DNA from: Casuarius casuarius
Taxonomy: Eukaryota > Chordata > Aves > Casuariiformes > Casuariidae
Assembly (NCBI GenBank): GCA_003342895.1
Contig: PTFA01000042.1
Span: 434,001-498,000 of the forward strand
Reading direction: 5' to 3'
DNA: 64,000 nucleotides
The notes beneath the pieces are model-generated. The model was given only the letters and a program-made list of their open reading frames with translations. It was not told where the DNA came from and did no database searches. The position numbers were made by a program, and so were the translations under genes. This document shows positions 12,001 to 24,429 of this stretch, piece after piece (the stretch's first letter is position 1; each line of letters opens with the position of its first letter).

Positions 12001-12849
12001 TGGGTACAAAAAAACCTTTATAAGTTGAGATGCAGCTCAGTTCACATCAATTAAAAAAAAAAAAACAAAACTCTCAGTAATGGGGCAAATGCAGACTGCT
12101 CACAGATGTAAAAAAGTGAGACCCTAGTCTGCAGGGCTGACCACAAAACTGTGATCATTTTGCTGATGGATCAAGCTGCATCCATTTTTCCTGCCCCTTC
12201 ATCTGGTTTTGCTGTTGCTAATATAGCATATAAGCTTTCAGAAACATACAGGACACAGAATACCGCAAGTGTTTCCAGAGGGTAAAAAACAAAGAAATTA
12301 CCGTCTTCCTCTGCTCTTATCTGGAGAGAGCTCTACTGGGTGCCATTTTAACCCTTTGACTGCCCAGCACCTTATACAGTAAGGCCTTGAAAGCTATAAA
12401 AAGCTATAGTAAATAATTGTGAGCCAAACACCCTGCTGGCATAAAATCACACGGTCATATTAGTTTCACCAGCACACCATTTGGCATTATATTCATCATG
12501 TGCTCCACAGGAAACTAAGACTTTTTAGTGTCTCTCCAAGGAAAGCAAGACTTAAACAAGCCTTCTGTCCATCTGTCAGTCATCTCCATCCATCCTTGCA
12601 ACTAATTCTTAAACAAATCTGACTGAACAACCACATTCCCAAAGGCAATTTCCATCCTGCGAATGTTGTGAAAAGCAGCTGGTGGGTGGAGAGGCGCAGA
12701 GGCCCACATCAAAGCCCCCATGGAGGGCACAGGCCTGGACTGGGCGCCTGGGCTCTGCTGGACGGCTCGCCCAGCCCATGGGGAGAGCAGAGCGAAAGCT
12801 GAGGTTATTTGAATGAAGAGTGAGGAAAAGGAGGGCTTGAAGAGAAATC
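12001..12849. other. Non-coding DNA, no gene seen
   Basis: Contains a 13-A run at 12053-12065 and a degenerate CCAT/TCCA tract near 12565-12597. The 12340-12490 part is unique and AT-rich with near-repeats of AAAGCTATA. No exon was recognised. Confidence 0.55.
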
Positions 12850-12900
12850 TTAGATAATTAAGACTAACCTTAGATAACTAAGTGTCTTTAGATAACTAGG
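12850..12900 (+). repeat. Triplicated TTAGATAAYTA unit (three GATA motifs)
   Basis: Three imperfect direct repeats start near 12850, 12870 and 12888, spaced 20 and 18 bp apart. Each holds AGATAA, which fits the GATA-factor consensus WGATAR, in the same orientation. The repetition is seen directly. Binding is inference. Confidence 0.7.
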
Positions 12901-14762
12901 TCTTCCCTAGTTCTGCTGCTCACAGACCAGTTTCCGGGAGGATAACGTCAGGGTTGCACCACTGTGCCTGGGCAATACTTTTCACTCCTGTTGGTTGGTG
13001 GCAAAGCTTGGAGAGCAGCTATGTGGAAATTTCTCTGCAAGACTATAGTGAGCAGACAGAGTTCCTGCCTCTGGTTTCTTCTTGTGTGTTCTTCCGCGTC
13101 AGTCAATTATAAATGCTTGAGGCGTCCTGCTGTGGCCGGCACCAATATGTTCCTGCTGGTCACTCGTTTGGAGTGCTAGCCTGAGTCTGAAGGCTCCATC
13201 CAAACTGATAACCGTATTCAATTTCTTCTTTCTCTTTTAAGGACCAATTTCTGCTGCTTTTCTTAATAACTCTTTGACATCACTGTTTTAATAAAAATTA
13301 TCTCGCATTCTGAAACATTTGGATAGTGAGCTGAGTAACAGAGTTGTCAACTCTCTGTTACTCAGGTGACCAGCTGTCACACCAAGAACTGTCTTTTGCA
13401 ATTGGTAGACATTGTTTTGATGTTTAATTCCTTTATTCCATCAAAAGACTTTATTTGAAAAGAATGATTGAACCATACATGTGTTGGAGGCTTTTTTGTA
13501 TCCAGATCATCTGCTAGAAACAACTGGTGTTTCTTGATTAAAGTTTTTTTTTTTTTTTAAGACAGAACACTTTTTATCATTTGGGGCTTTTTGTGTTTAA
13601 AGGGGTTTCTTTGTGTTATTCAGACCTGGTGATAACTAATTGCAAGATTTTTAAGTCCAGGCTAGTCCACCTAGTACAATATTTCCCTCGGGTGCTGCCT
13701 GTCAAAAAAACAATCATAGCTTTTAAATGCTGAAATGACTTAGACACATGGTGCACCACGTGCTGAGTTCCACCTCCCACCAGTGAGTATCCTGTGAGTG
13801 GGCTGAAGGCAACAGGGGGCCTTTTGTGCTTTACAGATTTTAATAGGTAGCAGCAGCTGATTGTCACTGATACCCTAAGATAACTGTCTTGGAGTATTTA
13901 TTCCATAAAAGTGTTAAAATCCTTCCAAGTTTATAGATGAGAGATAGGAGAAGGGCTTTTAAGAAAGCTGCAGAAAAAGGCCTTACACAGTACTGTGTTG
14001 AGCACAGTGGGAGAAGGAACAGCACTCAAGAATCTGACACATCTTCAACAGCCATTGCTGAGGTGGCTGGAGGGTTTGATATTTCATGTTCATTCTTATT
14101 CTTAAAAACATCTTTTTGTCTAGTTAATCCTGAGCTCCAGTAAATACAGGGAAATGCAGAAGGACAAGCTTTATGGAAGGACATTTACAGAAGTGAAGAG
14201 AACCATTTCACGAGGATGAAGACCTGTAGGTATGATTATGAGGATTATATGGAAGTTAAAATTTGTCGAAAATTGGCATTCAGAAATTCTCCCAAGAAGC
14301 TTGTTTTTGCACTCTCTTCCAGGGAGTTGCACAGAAAAGGAAAGAAAAATGAAGCAGCAGACCTCCATCTCAGAGTCTAGTGTAAATACAAGCATTCTTA
14401 ACCATTTCAAGATTTACTAGTTGCTTATTCAACATTATGCAGGATGTTTTTGAACAAGAGGAAATTGCTAAGTCAAGGATTTCTCCTCTTTTTACCTGGG
14501 AGGAAGGGATCTAGTTTAAATAATCCTCATATAAAAAGATGAAGACTACTGCCACAGTCCTGATGGGACCACGTATCAGCTCCTCAGGTCAGCGTCAGAG
14601 GGATGGGGCTCCACAAGGTTTAGGGCACATGGGTGGAGACCTGGTCCTTACCTAGCAAATGTAAAGAGCACGATGCCTAGCTGTCCTGGGGCTGCTATAG
14701 GGGATATCCCACAAGCTGTAAGGCCCACAGCTCCCACTCTCACATATGGGCAAGTAGTGCAA
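12901..14762. other. Non-coding DNA with hairpin and poly-T
   Basis: Apart from the hairpin listed separately, a 15-T run lies at 13544-13558. Short open frames at 13616-14420 on both strands are not supported by any recognised domain. Confidence 0.55.
13331..13365. other. Near-perfect hairpin
   Basis: CTGAGTAACAGAG (13331-13343) is an exact reverse complement of CTCTGTTACTCAG (13353-13365). The 9-base interval can pair further (AGTT with AACT) if a 2-base bulge is allowed. It is followed at once by GTGACCAGCTGTCAC, a second short inverted repeat. It could be the fold-back end of a decayed DNA transposon, a structured RNA, or chance. No miRNA family is recognised. Confidence 0.6.
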
Positions 14763-14930
14763 AGCTGTGAGAGTCATCAACATCCATCCTTGGGAGTTTT
14801 CAAAAGCCACCTGGACATAGCCCTGAACAGCCTGGTCTGATCCCAGAGCCGGCCCTGCTTTGGGCAGGAGGTTGGACTGGAGAGACCTCCTAGGGTCTCT
14901 TCCCACCTGAATCATCTCTTAATCTTATGA
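14763..14930 (+). mobile_element. CR1 LINE 3' tail fragment
   Basis: A 5'-truncated CR1 retrotransposon remnant. The order of landmarks matches the CR1 3' untranslated tail: TTTTCAAAAGCCACCTGGAC, then a CCTGAACAGCCTGGTCTGA segment, then TTTGGGCAGGAGGTTGGACT, then a GACCTCCTAGGGTC block and a degraded end where the family normally carries ATTCTGTG octamers. Only the tail survives, as is usual for CR1 insertions. The open frame on the opposite strand (14652-14915) is an antisense shadow of it. Confidence 0.85.
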
Positions 14931-16739
14931 ACAAGCAGGTAGCTCTTCCGGGACAGAAGCTAGCCAGCACAGGTTAGAGAAGTGCTCTTTAACAGAAATA
15001 CTGCAGACAATGCCACCTGTTAGTGTATTGCATATGCTCTTCTCCCATTTGTGCATGCGTACACGTCTTTCCACGCTGCTTGGCTGGTACGAAACACATA
15101 CAGTGCTGCTTTGACTGATCTTTTAGTATGAGAGCATCTATACCAAACTTAGGCTGACCTGTGTTACGAATCTGGCTCTGCAGTTCTCTGTAATATCCAG
15201 CAGCTCCCCTCCCCGCCCCCTCAATTTGGTGGCAAGTAAGAAGTAAGCAGAAAGAGGATAATAGTTTTTGCAGCTAGTCACTTGCAAATATATTCTTTGA
15301 GGATCTTTCTCAATGCACAGTTCATTTCTGAAAAGGGAATATGTATTTTACATATTTTAAATATTCCATCTTTTTTCTTTCACATTGTGGCTAGCTTTTG
15401 ATTTTCCTGAAAGCCTGTAGTCTCGTTTATAATATCAGAAAGAATGTAGAAAATTGGGCAGAACTGCAGTGACTCACTTTCATTTATGGATTCAAATATT
15501 GACCCCCCCATATTTGTCTGTTCCAACCATTTGCATTGCATTTTTGTGAGTTTTGCATTTAAGTTGATGTTACCAAGAGTAACAATAGAAGAACGTGTAT
15601 GTTGGGGTGGTGGTGCATACGGAAAAAAATCCCTTTGGATTTCCTAGCTCCTGCATATGACAGTTAACTACAGAGGGCAGAAGTACCTGGCAGGTGATAC
15701 ACTATAGCACTGCCTGGGAGAGTGGCCGCAATTTGACCCTAGTATATCAACTCTTCTCAGCAGACGCCCCCCCTTTTTTTACTCTGCACTATCATACAGG
15801 TTACAGAAAATTGTGTTAAATAACATAACATACAAGACTAACAGTTGCTTCTGCTTCGGGGTGGCTAATAAAAATGTAGCAAAGCAAGATGGACAGTGCT
15901 GCCTTGTAGTGCCAAGCCATTTAAGTCCTATCTGTGAAGTACTTAACTGCTAGTAATTAGTGGTCTATGCATGGATCTCCTCACTGTTTGGCCTAATGCT
16001 TCTTTTCAGCTTGTGATGGGTGGACATGAAACATATGAGCCCTTGCACCGGGTGTGCTGAAGTGCCTCAGTGATCTGTGGTTTGGTGCTGGCTTGATCAG
16101 TAGCACCCTGTGAGCAGCAAGAGCAGTGCGAGGAGACACTAGGTCCATGAGAGTGGGGAAAGTAGCCTACTAGAGAAGGCACCAAATGATAAGGCTACCA
16201 GTATTTGAGGTGAGTTGTAGGCACTGCTATGACTTTTGGGTGGAGGGAAAGCAAGCAGCTGTGTGTGTGTGGAATTGCAATCTCTGTGTTTTGTTTCTGG
16301 ATGGGCATAAGGGACATGGCTGCTGAGACAGACCAACTGTGTGTGCAACTGTGTGTACAGGGTAGGCATTCTTTGCTGTGTTATGTAATGGTGACATAAA
16401 AATCACGCAGTGGCTGAACTGAGCTTTTATGGGAACAAACTGTCCCAGATCAGCCCCGATGGTGCTTGCTGGTGCATACTGACATGGAGGACCCCTGTCC
16501 ACCTTGTCATGCTCCTTCTGGGTTAATTTTTCACATCACTACTAGCAGTCTGCAGCAAAAGTTGGCTGTTATCTTTATGAATGTGTAAGAAGAGAAGGAT
16601 CCTGCTGCCCTATTTTCTCACTAGTACATGAGTTCAGAAAAGCTCATGCACTCTTAGGCATCTGCACACTGCAGACAGGCTGCCCTAGCCCAGACTGGAA
16701 GAAGTTGGAGAAGAAGATGTTGAAGAAGCTTTTTAAGAT
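14931..16739. other. Non-coding DNA, no gene seen
   Basis: Unique sequence without recognisable repeat families. Two overlapping - strand frames at 16139-16502 (76 and 91 codons) lie over a GTGT-rich stretch and have no recognisable domain. Confidence 0.55.
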
Positions 16740-17150
16740 CCTCATACCCTACATAAAGATAATCATGGCCAGTTCATGCTTATTCATGGCTAATTTCCAT
16801 TATGCATTTAAAGCACTGCTAATAGACATGACTTTGTTTTTCATTCAAGTTCATTACAGTTGCATGTAAATATTGATGACTAAAATTCATCATAATTAAA
16901 CTCCTTAAAATTACTGGGTATCTCTCTGTCTTGGTACTATGTGCATATGTATGGAATATTCTCTGTTAATAATAATAAGCCACTGTATCTGAAATCCCAC
17001 TGCATATGACTGGCTGACAAGAGCAATGATGAAACCGAAGCTGTGTTATGCTCTCAAGGGAATCATTTTAGGCATAAAGCAGGAACTAACTTTCAATAAT
17101 GTTTATGCATGTCGTCCATTATTACAGTGGTTAAATGTTACAGATATCCA
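16740..17150. promoter_or_regulatory. Candidate conserved non-coding element
   Basis: AT-rich unique sequence with many homeodomain-like cores: CATTATGCATTTAAAG, GCTAATAGACATGAC, CATAATTAAACTCC, GTTAATAATAATAAGCC and CATTATTACAGTGG. It has no repeat character and no open frame. Texture suggests an enhancer or CNE; this is inference. Confidence 0.25.
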
Positions 17151-20100
17151 GTCCTGGAGAAAAGCAGACTTAGGGGACTTGGTGCAGCTTTGATACAAAT
17201 AAGAGAAAGTCCCCTTGCCTCTTTAGTGTTGAAATCTCTTTTACACCCTAAGTTGGCCCATATTAACCAATATGCCAGATGGATATAGGGAATGCCTTAG
17301 ATTTTTATGATGCTTTACAACTTGCAAATTACCCAAACCCATTTTCTAAAAATTATTCAAGATATTAAGGCCCCAATTTCCAGAATTAGCCTCCAACTCT
17401 GTGCCTGCAAATAAGTATGGATACAATTTATAGCAAATAGATGCAAGGACATTTTATGATATGTAGACCTCTAACTACCTGGCTATCTCACAAAAAGATG
17501 TCTGTGTGCTGTAAAGTGTTTCCCGAGTAATCTGTCTCTGGCAAATTGCTCCCACAGAATTGGACGCTGAGTTGAAGTCCCCTTGAAAAACCCAAAGTTA
17601 AAAGTAATTATATGATTACTATTTATCTTTGAGGAGCACAACTTTAAAAATCTTTCAAATCTTTCTTTAAAGATGTGCTTTATTGTTATCATCCTTTCCC
17701 TGGGGTCTGCTACACTGGCAAACTTATGGTCCATCACCTAAATGTGTCTGAGTGATGCCTTTGGTACACGGAAGAAAGATAGCCCTTACTTAATGTTGCT
17801 ATAAAAACTATTTTCATGTTCCAGCATTTGGATTTATAAAGCATAGTGTATATATATTTTATAAATTAAAAATATAAGAGGCTGACAAAGGTAAATAGGA
17901 CTACTATTAAGCAAAAAAAAGAAAGAAGGATGTTAAAGGAGCCAAAGCATCAGGGATAAGGCTTAATTTCCTCTCCTCTCCATGGACTTGAGACAGCTTA
18001 CATTTAAATATCATGAGTATTAGGGTGAAGAGGTTATTTAGATTAATTCTACATTTCTGCTCACACTGAGCCACTGCTAAAGCAGTGTCCCTGCTGGAAG
18101 CAGTGGGAATATGGGTGTGAGCTGCTGAACTGAGATGTCACAGTCAGACGTGGGTATATTGTGAACAGTTTATGAACCAATAAAAGCTGTTTTATGTATA
18201 AAAACTTGCAGCTAATTTTTACTATCTGCTGCTATCTTTGTGTGTTTTCTCTGCCTTCAGCTGCTAAGAAACATTGTAGTTACTTGTTGTTCCAGAAGCC
18301 CATTATGGTAATTGTGAATTCTGGTCAGATTTCAAATGATTTTTGTGAGGAAATTGTTCCATTTAGAATAGGAAATTAAATATTTGCTGAAAGAAAGAGT
18401 GACTATTTCTACTCTAGTAGTCACAGCAAACACCTGGGCAGCGCAAAACTGGTGAACCTGGCAAGTGTCTCTGAAATGCCATCTAAAGCCCATCCTAGCT
18501 GAATGTGTTCCTGTGTGCCAGTGGGAAAAAAAATAATCATTTTGACAGAGATCTTAATGGATGATAGCAGGTGGACAAAGACAGGACACAGAAAAAAACT
18601 CAGGGTGTCCAGCAGCCCAGGGACTATGTCATTCATAAGGATGGTGAGGCTCAATTGTCCAAGACAGACAGATGGAGCGGGGTCCTCAGCTTGGGTCTTC
18701 TCCCTTCCTAGTAAATGCTCTAACTAATGCCAATTTCGTGAAAGCCTCACAAAAAAGATTTTGTCACGAACTTCCGATACAGAATGTTTATCACTGCCCC
18801 AAAATTATGACCAGTTCAGCACTGAAGGGTGATTCAAGAAATTGCAAGATTTGGACTTCTTGGAGATGATCCATTGTACCTGGGCTGTTTCCAATTCTTT
18901 TACTCCTTTGATATGTTTTTTGTGTTTGGTTTTGGGGTTCTTTTTTGGTAGTAAGGAAAGAATATTTCATGGCAGGCCAAATTTGCAGGAGCCAGGTGAC
19001 AAGGCCTCTCACCCTATCGCCGGGCCAACCAGGTTCAATGCTTGTGGCTGTGACTCTGCTGCTCACCTGGAAATGCCGATTTCCTCTTTCTTCCTGCACG
19101 GAGATACCATCTGCACCTATTGCAGAGTGGCAGGGCTTAACCGGTAACTGAATCAGGAAACTGAAATATGAAGTTAATTTTTCCTTCCCTGCAATATGGA
19201 GCCACCAAAGTCACTGTAACTGAAAAACTTGGCAGAGCTACAGGAGAAAAATGAAAGGTGATTTAAAAAATGTAAATGTACATTTTTAATCATTCAGATC
19301 AGTGAGTGTGCAGACAGTGAGTTACTAAGGTAGCAAGCGGATGCTTCCTAAGAAACACTGAAGGGCTGATACATTCCTTAGACTAAGTAACGCAGCTTTC
19401 ATTCAGATATGGAAAATGTTCTTCGGTCAAAATCATCTCGTATTTTCTGACAGCTTCCCTTTACTGAGGTCTGCAAACTACTCATAATGATTGAGAACCA
19501 GCTTTATGGACCAGCTTCTGAAAATAAGAATTTCATTTCCCATTGAACTTCCGTTCTGAAATTTGGCTCCTGTCATTGCTTTCCACTTGGGAAGCACTCA
19601 TTTTTTACTCCACTCATTTTTTATTTTTCCAGAGGAGTTTGCAGCTACCATGAAATTTAATGCAAATGTCATGCTAATGATAAAGAGGATAAAATATACA
19701 TATATACAAGCTTGCATAATGGGGCATACCATAAATATACCATGTGTTTTCTAAGACAAGTTATCATAGGGCAGGATTTAGTGGATGAATTCTAACTATA
19801 ATCTCTGTCTGAGATATTTGGGGTGGGACTTTGCTAACATTTTTCACCATGTCTTCCATTTGGTACTTCTATAGAATGCCAGACAGGAGAAACTACTGGG
19901 AAACAGTTCTGAAATCAATTGAAAATGTGTGAAATAAGTAGAAATTCCATCCAGAAAGGAAAGGGAAATAATGTTTTATTCAAACATAACAAAAATCATT
20001 TTCAAGCACAGGCCAAACTTTCTGCAAAGTTAAAGTTCCAGAAGATTAGTACTGACTGAGAACACAAATGGGAAAGATGTATGGAAATATATAAATATGG

Positions 20101-21209
20101 TGAGGGTTCCAGTTCCTACTGCAACATGGCCTATTCTTGTGAGCAAAACAATAGTGTTCCTTTGTGGTCCAGAAGCACGATTGCCATCTCTGGAAAAGAT
20201 GAAGGAAATAAACAGGACTTCAGTATCAGTCGATTGACAGATAATGTCTTTAGTCTTTTTGATGGCTATGAATGGGTCTCTGTCACTAATGGAGGTAAAA
20301 CTGACAACCCCACAGAGGTGACATCATCATACAAGACTGCCACTGGGGAAAAGAGCGCTCATCCTAAAACATCCCAAAGTCAGCTTGTTACCTGGAAATT
20401 AATGCTCTTCTTTTAGCTGTTATGATTTTAGTCTGGACAGAAAATGAGGAAAAGAAAAGTGTTCTGCTAGACATATGTCAACCCTGTGCTTTGAAATTCA
20501 GCTTTTCACAAATTCAGTTTGGATCTGATTTTCCACACGTTCACCCAAACACAGAATGAGTTCTGAGCGCCCAAAGAAAGCAGGAGTTGCCTCTTGGTAT
20601 TGCAATGAGATGAAGCACCATAACAAATAGTGTGTTATGAAACACATGCTGACAAACAAAGCTATAAAGTGCTTAAAAACAGCAATATTGAAATAACCCC
20701 AAAACAGCATATGGCAATCTCACTGAGCAACTCATGAACCATTACACTTAGTCACATCCTGTCGACTGATGTAGTGGCCAGATACTCCCTCCCATTTTGA
20801 CAGGTGGAGAGTAAACCTGCATGAGCCTGGCTCCTTCCCCTAGGAGTGGGTGCAATTATAGCTGCAAAGATAAGATGTGGCAGAGGCAATAATCTGGCAG
20901 GTTTCCCTCTCAAAAATTATAGCTGCCTACTTCTTGTATGCTTTCTATGACATCTCCTTCTGACTGCAACTTCCTTCCTTCAAGCCTGTTTCAAGCCTAA
21001 CTGCCTGCCAGGGAGGTCCTTGGCAGCCTGGCTCCTACATCAGACTTTCATTCAAGGGGCACTGCAAGACTTGCTGGGGGAAGCAAAGATGTAGCCAGGC
21101 ATAGGACCCTTTGCTTCCTAAGGATTCAGTTTAACTCTGCCTGCAATCTGGGATATGGGCTGGCATCCTTGACTGTGGATAGGGAAATTGCAGAGGTATG
21201 AGCTGGCAT
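17151..21209. other. Non-coding DNA, no gene seen
   Basis: Four kilobases without recognisable exons or repeats. Frames at 18791-19151 overlap on both strands. The 111-codon frame at 20081-20416 is the best open frame here but shows no family similarity and no convincing splice context. Confidence 0.5.
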
Positions 21210-22223
21210 CCTAGTGGATGGACATGGTGACAAAGGACATGCAAAAGTCTGAGGCACCTGATGCTTTTTCTTGTCTCAGTTTTCACTGGTAAGGTATACC
21301 CTCTGGTATCCCAGTTCCCTGAGCCTACAGCACAGTCTGTGGGCATGTAGCATTGCCCATTGCAACAGAAGAGTTAGGGATCACTTAAACCAACTGGGCA
21401 TACATAGGCCCATGAGATCAGATGGGATCCATTTGAAGATGCTGAGGGAGCTGGGCAATGTTATTGCAAGGCCACTACATATCAACAGACTGGCGGTCAA
21501 CAGTCTGGGGAACAGCTCTGCACAAATGGACCTGGGGGTCCTGGAGCTGAACATGAGTCAGCAGTATGCCCTTGCAGTGAAGCAGGACAGCAACATCCTG
21601 GGCTATAAGAGTGCAGCCAGTGGTTTGAGGAAGATGATCCTTCTCCTCTACTTAGTCCGGGTGAGGCCACACCTGGAGTGCTGTGTCTAGTCCTGGGCTC
21701 CCCAGCAAAAGAGAGACATGGACATACTGTAGTGAGTCCAGGGGAGGGCCACCGATGTGCCTGTGGGGCCTGAATGCATGGCACACAACGGGAGACTCAG
21801 CAACGTGGGTTTGTTCAGCCTTAAGAAGAGAAGGCTAAGGAGAGGGACCATCTTACTGTCTTCAGCCACCTAATGGGAAGATTCAGAGAAGATGGAGCTA
21901 GTCTCTTCTCAGAGGTGCACAGTGCCTCAGACAAGACGCAGCAGAAACAAGCTAGAACACAGGAAATTCCAGCTTAATATAAAGAAAAAAACCTTTTTTT
22001 CACTATGAGGATGGTCAAATGTGAAACAAGGCAGAGGGACTGTGGAGTCTCCATCCTTAGAGATATTCAAAACTTGACTCGACCTAAGCAACCTCATCTA
22101 ACTGAACTTGCTCTGAGATGGAGGTTGGACTAGAGACCTCTGGAGGACCATTTAAGGCTTTTTGGACCTCACTCTGGAGGTGTCCCCCCTGGCAGAATAG
22201 CCCAGTTTATTCTGTGATTCTGT
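21210..22223 (+). mobile_element. CR1 LINE relic with internally deleted ORF2
   Basis: A degenerate CR1 non-LTR retrotransposon. The + frame from 21271 encodes the start of the CR1 reverse transcriptase region (VRDHLNQL near 21373-21396, SDGIH near 21418-21432, LRELGNVIARPL near 21442-21477). Within a few codons it switches to the far C-terminal part of ORF2 (DLGVL at about 21529, LNMSQQ at about 21547, then VRPHLECCV ending at 21687). The catalytic core between them, roughly 1 kb in an intact element, is missing. A TAG stop follows where the family normally has glutamine, and SWAPQQKRD continues after it. The 3' untranslated tail follows (AGAAGAGAAGGCTAAGGAGA, then GGAGGTTGGACTAGAGACCT) and ends in the CR1-type terminal repeats ATTCTGTG ATTCTGT at 22209-22223. 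The left boundary is approximate. Confidence 0.9.
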
Positions 22224-24429
22224 CCTGCCTACTTCTGATCAAAAGAGGGGAAACAACAAAAATAAACTCCTTCCTCTTTCTCCCTTTGACACTGTCCCTG
22301 ATGGAAATATAATTGGTTGAAAATATGTGGGGAGACATTCTTCAGCCTTCCAGGCCTATGTTTTTACCCTGGCAGATAGTCTCTATGGCCACAATATCCT
22401 TGTGGCAGCCATACATCTTTCTGGAATGAGGTTGCTGCCCTATTTTCTGCGTAGTCTTAGCACATTGCATGGAGGTGCTAGCTTTCTGCTGTGAGGCAAG
22501 GAAGGTGTAAGGGTTTTAACAGAGTGGTTTTACTCCTGTGACTTCAGCCTTCCCCTGAAAAGGTCATGAAAGCATCCATAAAATATTTTATTTTTGCAAA
22601 TACCCTAAAGCTGTCACATAATCTGTGCCTGCTTTTCACTGCCTGACAGGGTAGCTACTGTAGTTATGGGAAAAACACACTGAGGAAAACTGTGGAATAT
22701 TAACAAACAGTAAAATCCTAGTAACCAAAACTGAAGGAAATTGAAGCTTTTTTTGTTCTAGCAATAGTGCAGACTCTGTATTACATAATTACAGTGAAAG
22801 TGAGTAGTGCTTTTTACGTTAATGTCTAAATACATGACAATAATGATATTCTGCTGAGCATTTTCCACTTTAACTGATTCCACTGGTTATTTTCTCAGAA
22901 ATATTGCTCTTATCCACCTTCATCAGAGACGGGTTCCTACTGTAAAAATAAGGTGTTTTTTTATTCTGATATCTCTGGTTGCTTTCCACACACTCTTCAA
23001 ACACACAGATGGTCCCTTCCCCAAGGAGTTAGCAATCTACTAAACACCACTAGACTATCAGTAGGTTACCAGTATGAATGATGGCAATAAAATAAAATCT
23101 CACACCTAAATCGATTTTACCCTTGACTAATAAAATAACGGTAGGACATTTTATATTTATTGGAACCTATCAGCAGTGACATGTGCAACAAGCAACAGGG
23201 ACCAAGCTTTGTGAGAGTCTCTGCACCAGAATATGGACATGTCCTAAAAGCATGGGAAGGTCATTTCAGCAGCACTGGGAAGAGAGCTGAAATAGGAGGA
23301 TGATGTCTCATCCACTTTTAAAGTACCTATGACCAATGTCAAGTTTGTGTAAGCTACCTGAAGAGAATGAAACACTGTGTCACTCCAGAGACTGTGCCAC
23401 ACAGAAAAATGCGTGACTGGTCACACTAGCATCTCTTCATCCTCTCCATAGAGGCTCATGTTTTTATAGACATAGGGATCAAATGAACGCTAGTAAATTT
23501 GACTGCATATTCTGTAGTTACTAGTCCATGTTCTGCTTTCACAGACAGGAGGAGAAAGTAGGAAAGGCATTATCCTGGGGTCTATTGGCAAATACTGGAT
23601 TGAACATGCTCCATCTGCCTTTACTGAGTAGTGCTCACAAAGGACCAAAGCATGCATCTCTTCAGTTTACTGCTGTAATATACATGGAAAAAAGTTTGCC
23701 TTGTGAATCTGAGGGTTAGTTTCATATATTGTGAAGAAAAAGACAAGACTTTCAAAATTCAATGCTGGAATCTTAGAATAATTAGTGAATGTCACATCAC
23801 GCCAAACACTCTATGTGTGCGTGAACCAAAATGTGGTGTTTAAGGCTACAGTGTTAGTTGCACTTAGTGGGAGTTGTCTCTTTCACACGATATGGCAGAT
23901 AAGGATTTTCTCTGTGTGTCTGTGCTTCCAGACAGTAGATAATCTTGTCTGTGTAAGATTCAAGAAGGTCAAAAGCTGATTTAACAGCCTTAACTTGCTG
24001 GAAAAGAAACCTCATTCTCAAGGGTATAATATAAGCACTCATGTAGATAATGAGCTACTGAACCTTTCCTGCATAATCAAGAGTTTGATCCCGCCTAGCC
24101 TTGCAAGAGCCAAAAACCCTTTCCAGCTACCGGGGTTTTGGTAGACCTACAATTAATTGAGTCCTAGTTGCAGCTTTGACATGATATACCATGAGGTACT
24201 ACTTTGCATTAGGTAGCAGGGTTTTATGGGTCTGGGGCTGTCTCTCAGGTATGTCTGAGCAGTGACAATGTTCCTCTAACACCCTATATATTTATCAAGT
24301 TAGCTGTTTCCGTTCTCTGGGTCTCACTGCATGGCCCTCCTTTTCCCTGCTAAGAGTCTTCAGAGTCAAGTCCTAAGGCCAGAGGAAGGGGGAAGCCAAG
24401 TTCTCTCATGAATTTAATAGTTATCCTTA
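22224..24429. other. Non-coding DNA, no gene seen
   Basis: Sequence downstream of the CR1 end. No exons or repeat families are recognised. The open frames are 65 codons or shorter. Confidence 0.55.

Noticed and set aside
14652..14915. 87-codon - strand open frame
   Set aside because: It is the antisense of the CR1 3' tail at 14763-14930; such frames recur across CR1 copies and are not genes.
20081..20416. 111-codon + strand open frame as a possible gene or exon
   Set aside because: No recognisable domain, no convincing splice sites or promoter around it, and its length is within chance for 64 kb in six frames.
21497..21784. 95-codon - strand open frame
   Set aside because: Antisense shadow of the CR1 ORF2 remnant.
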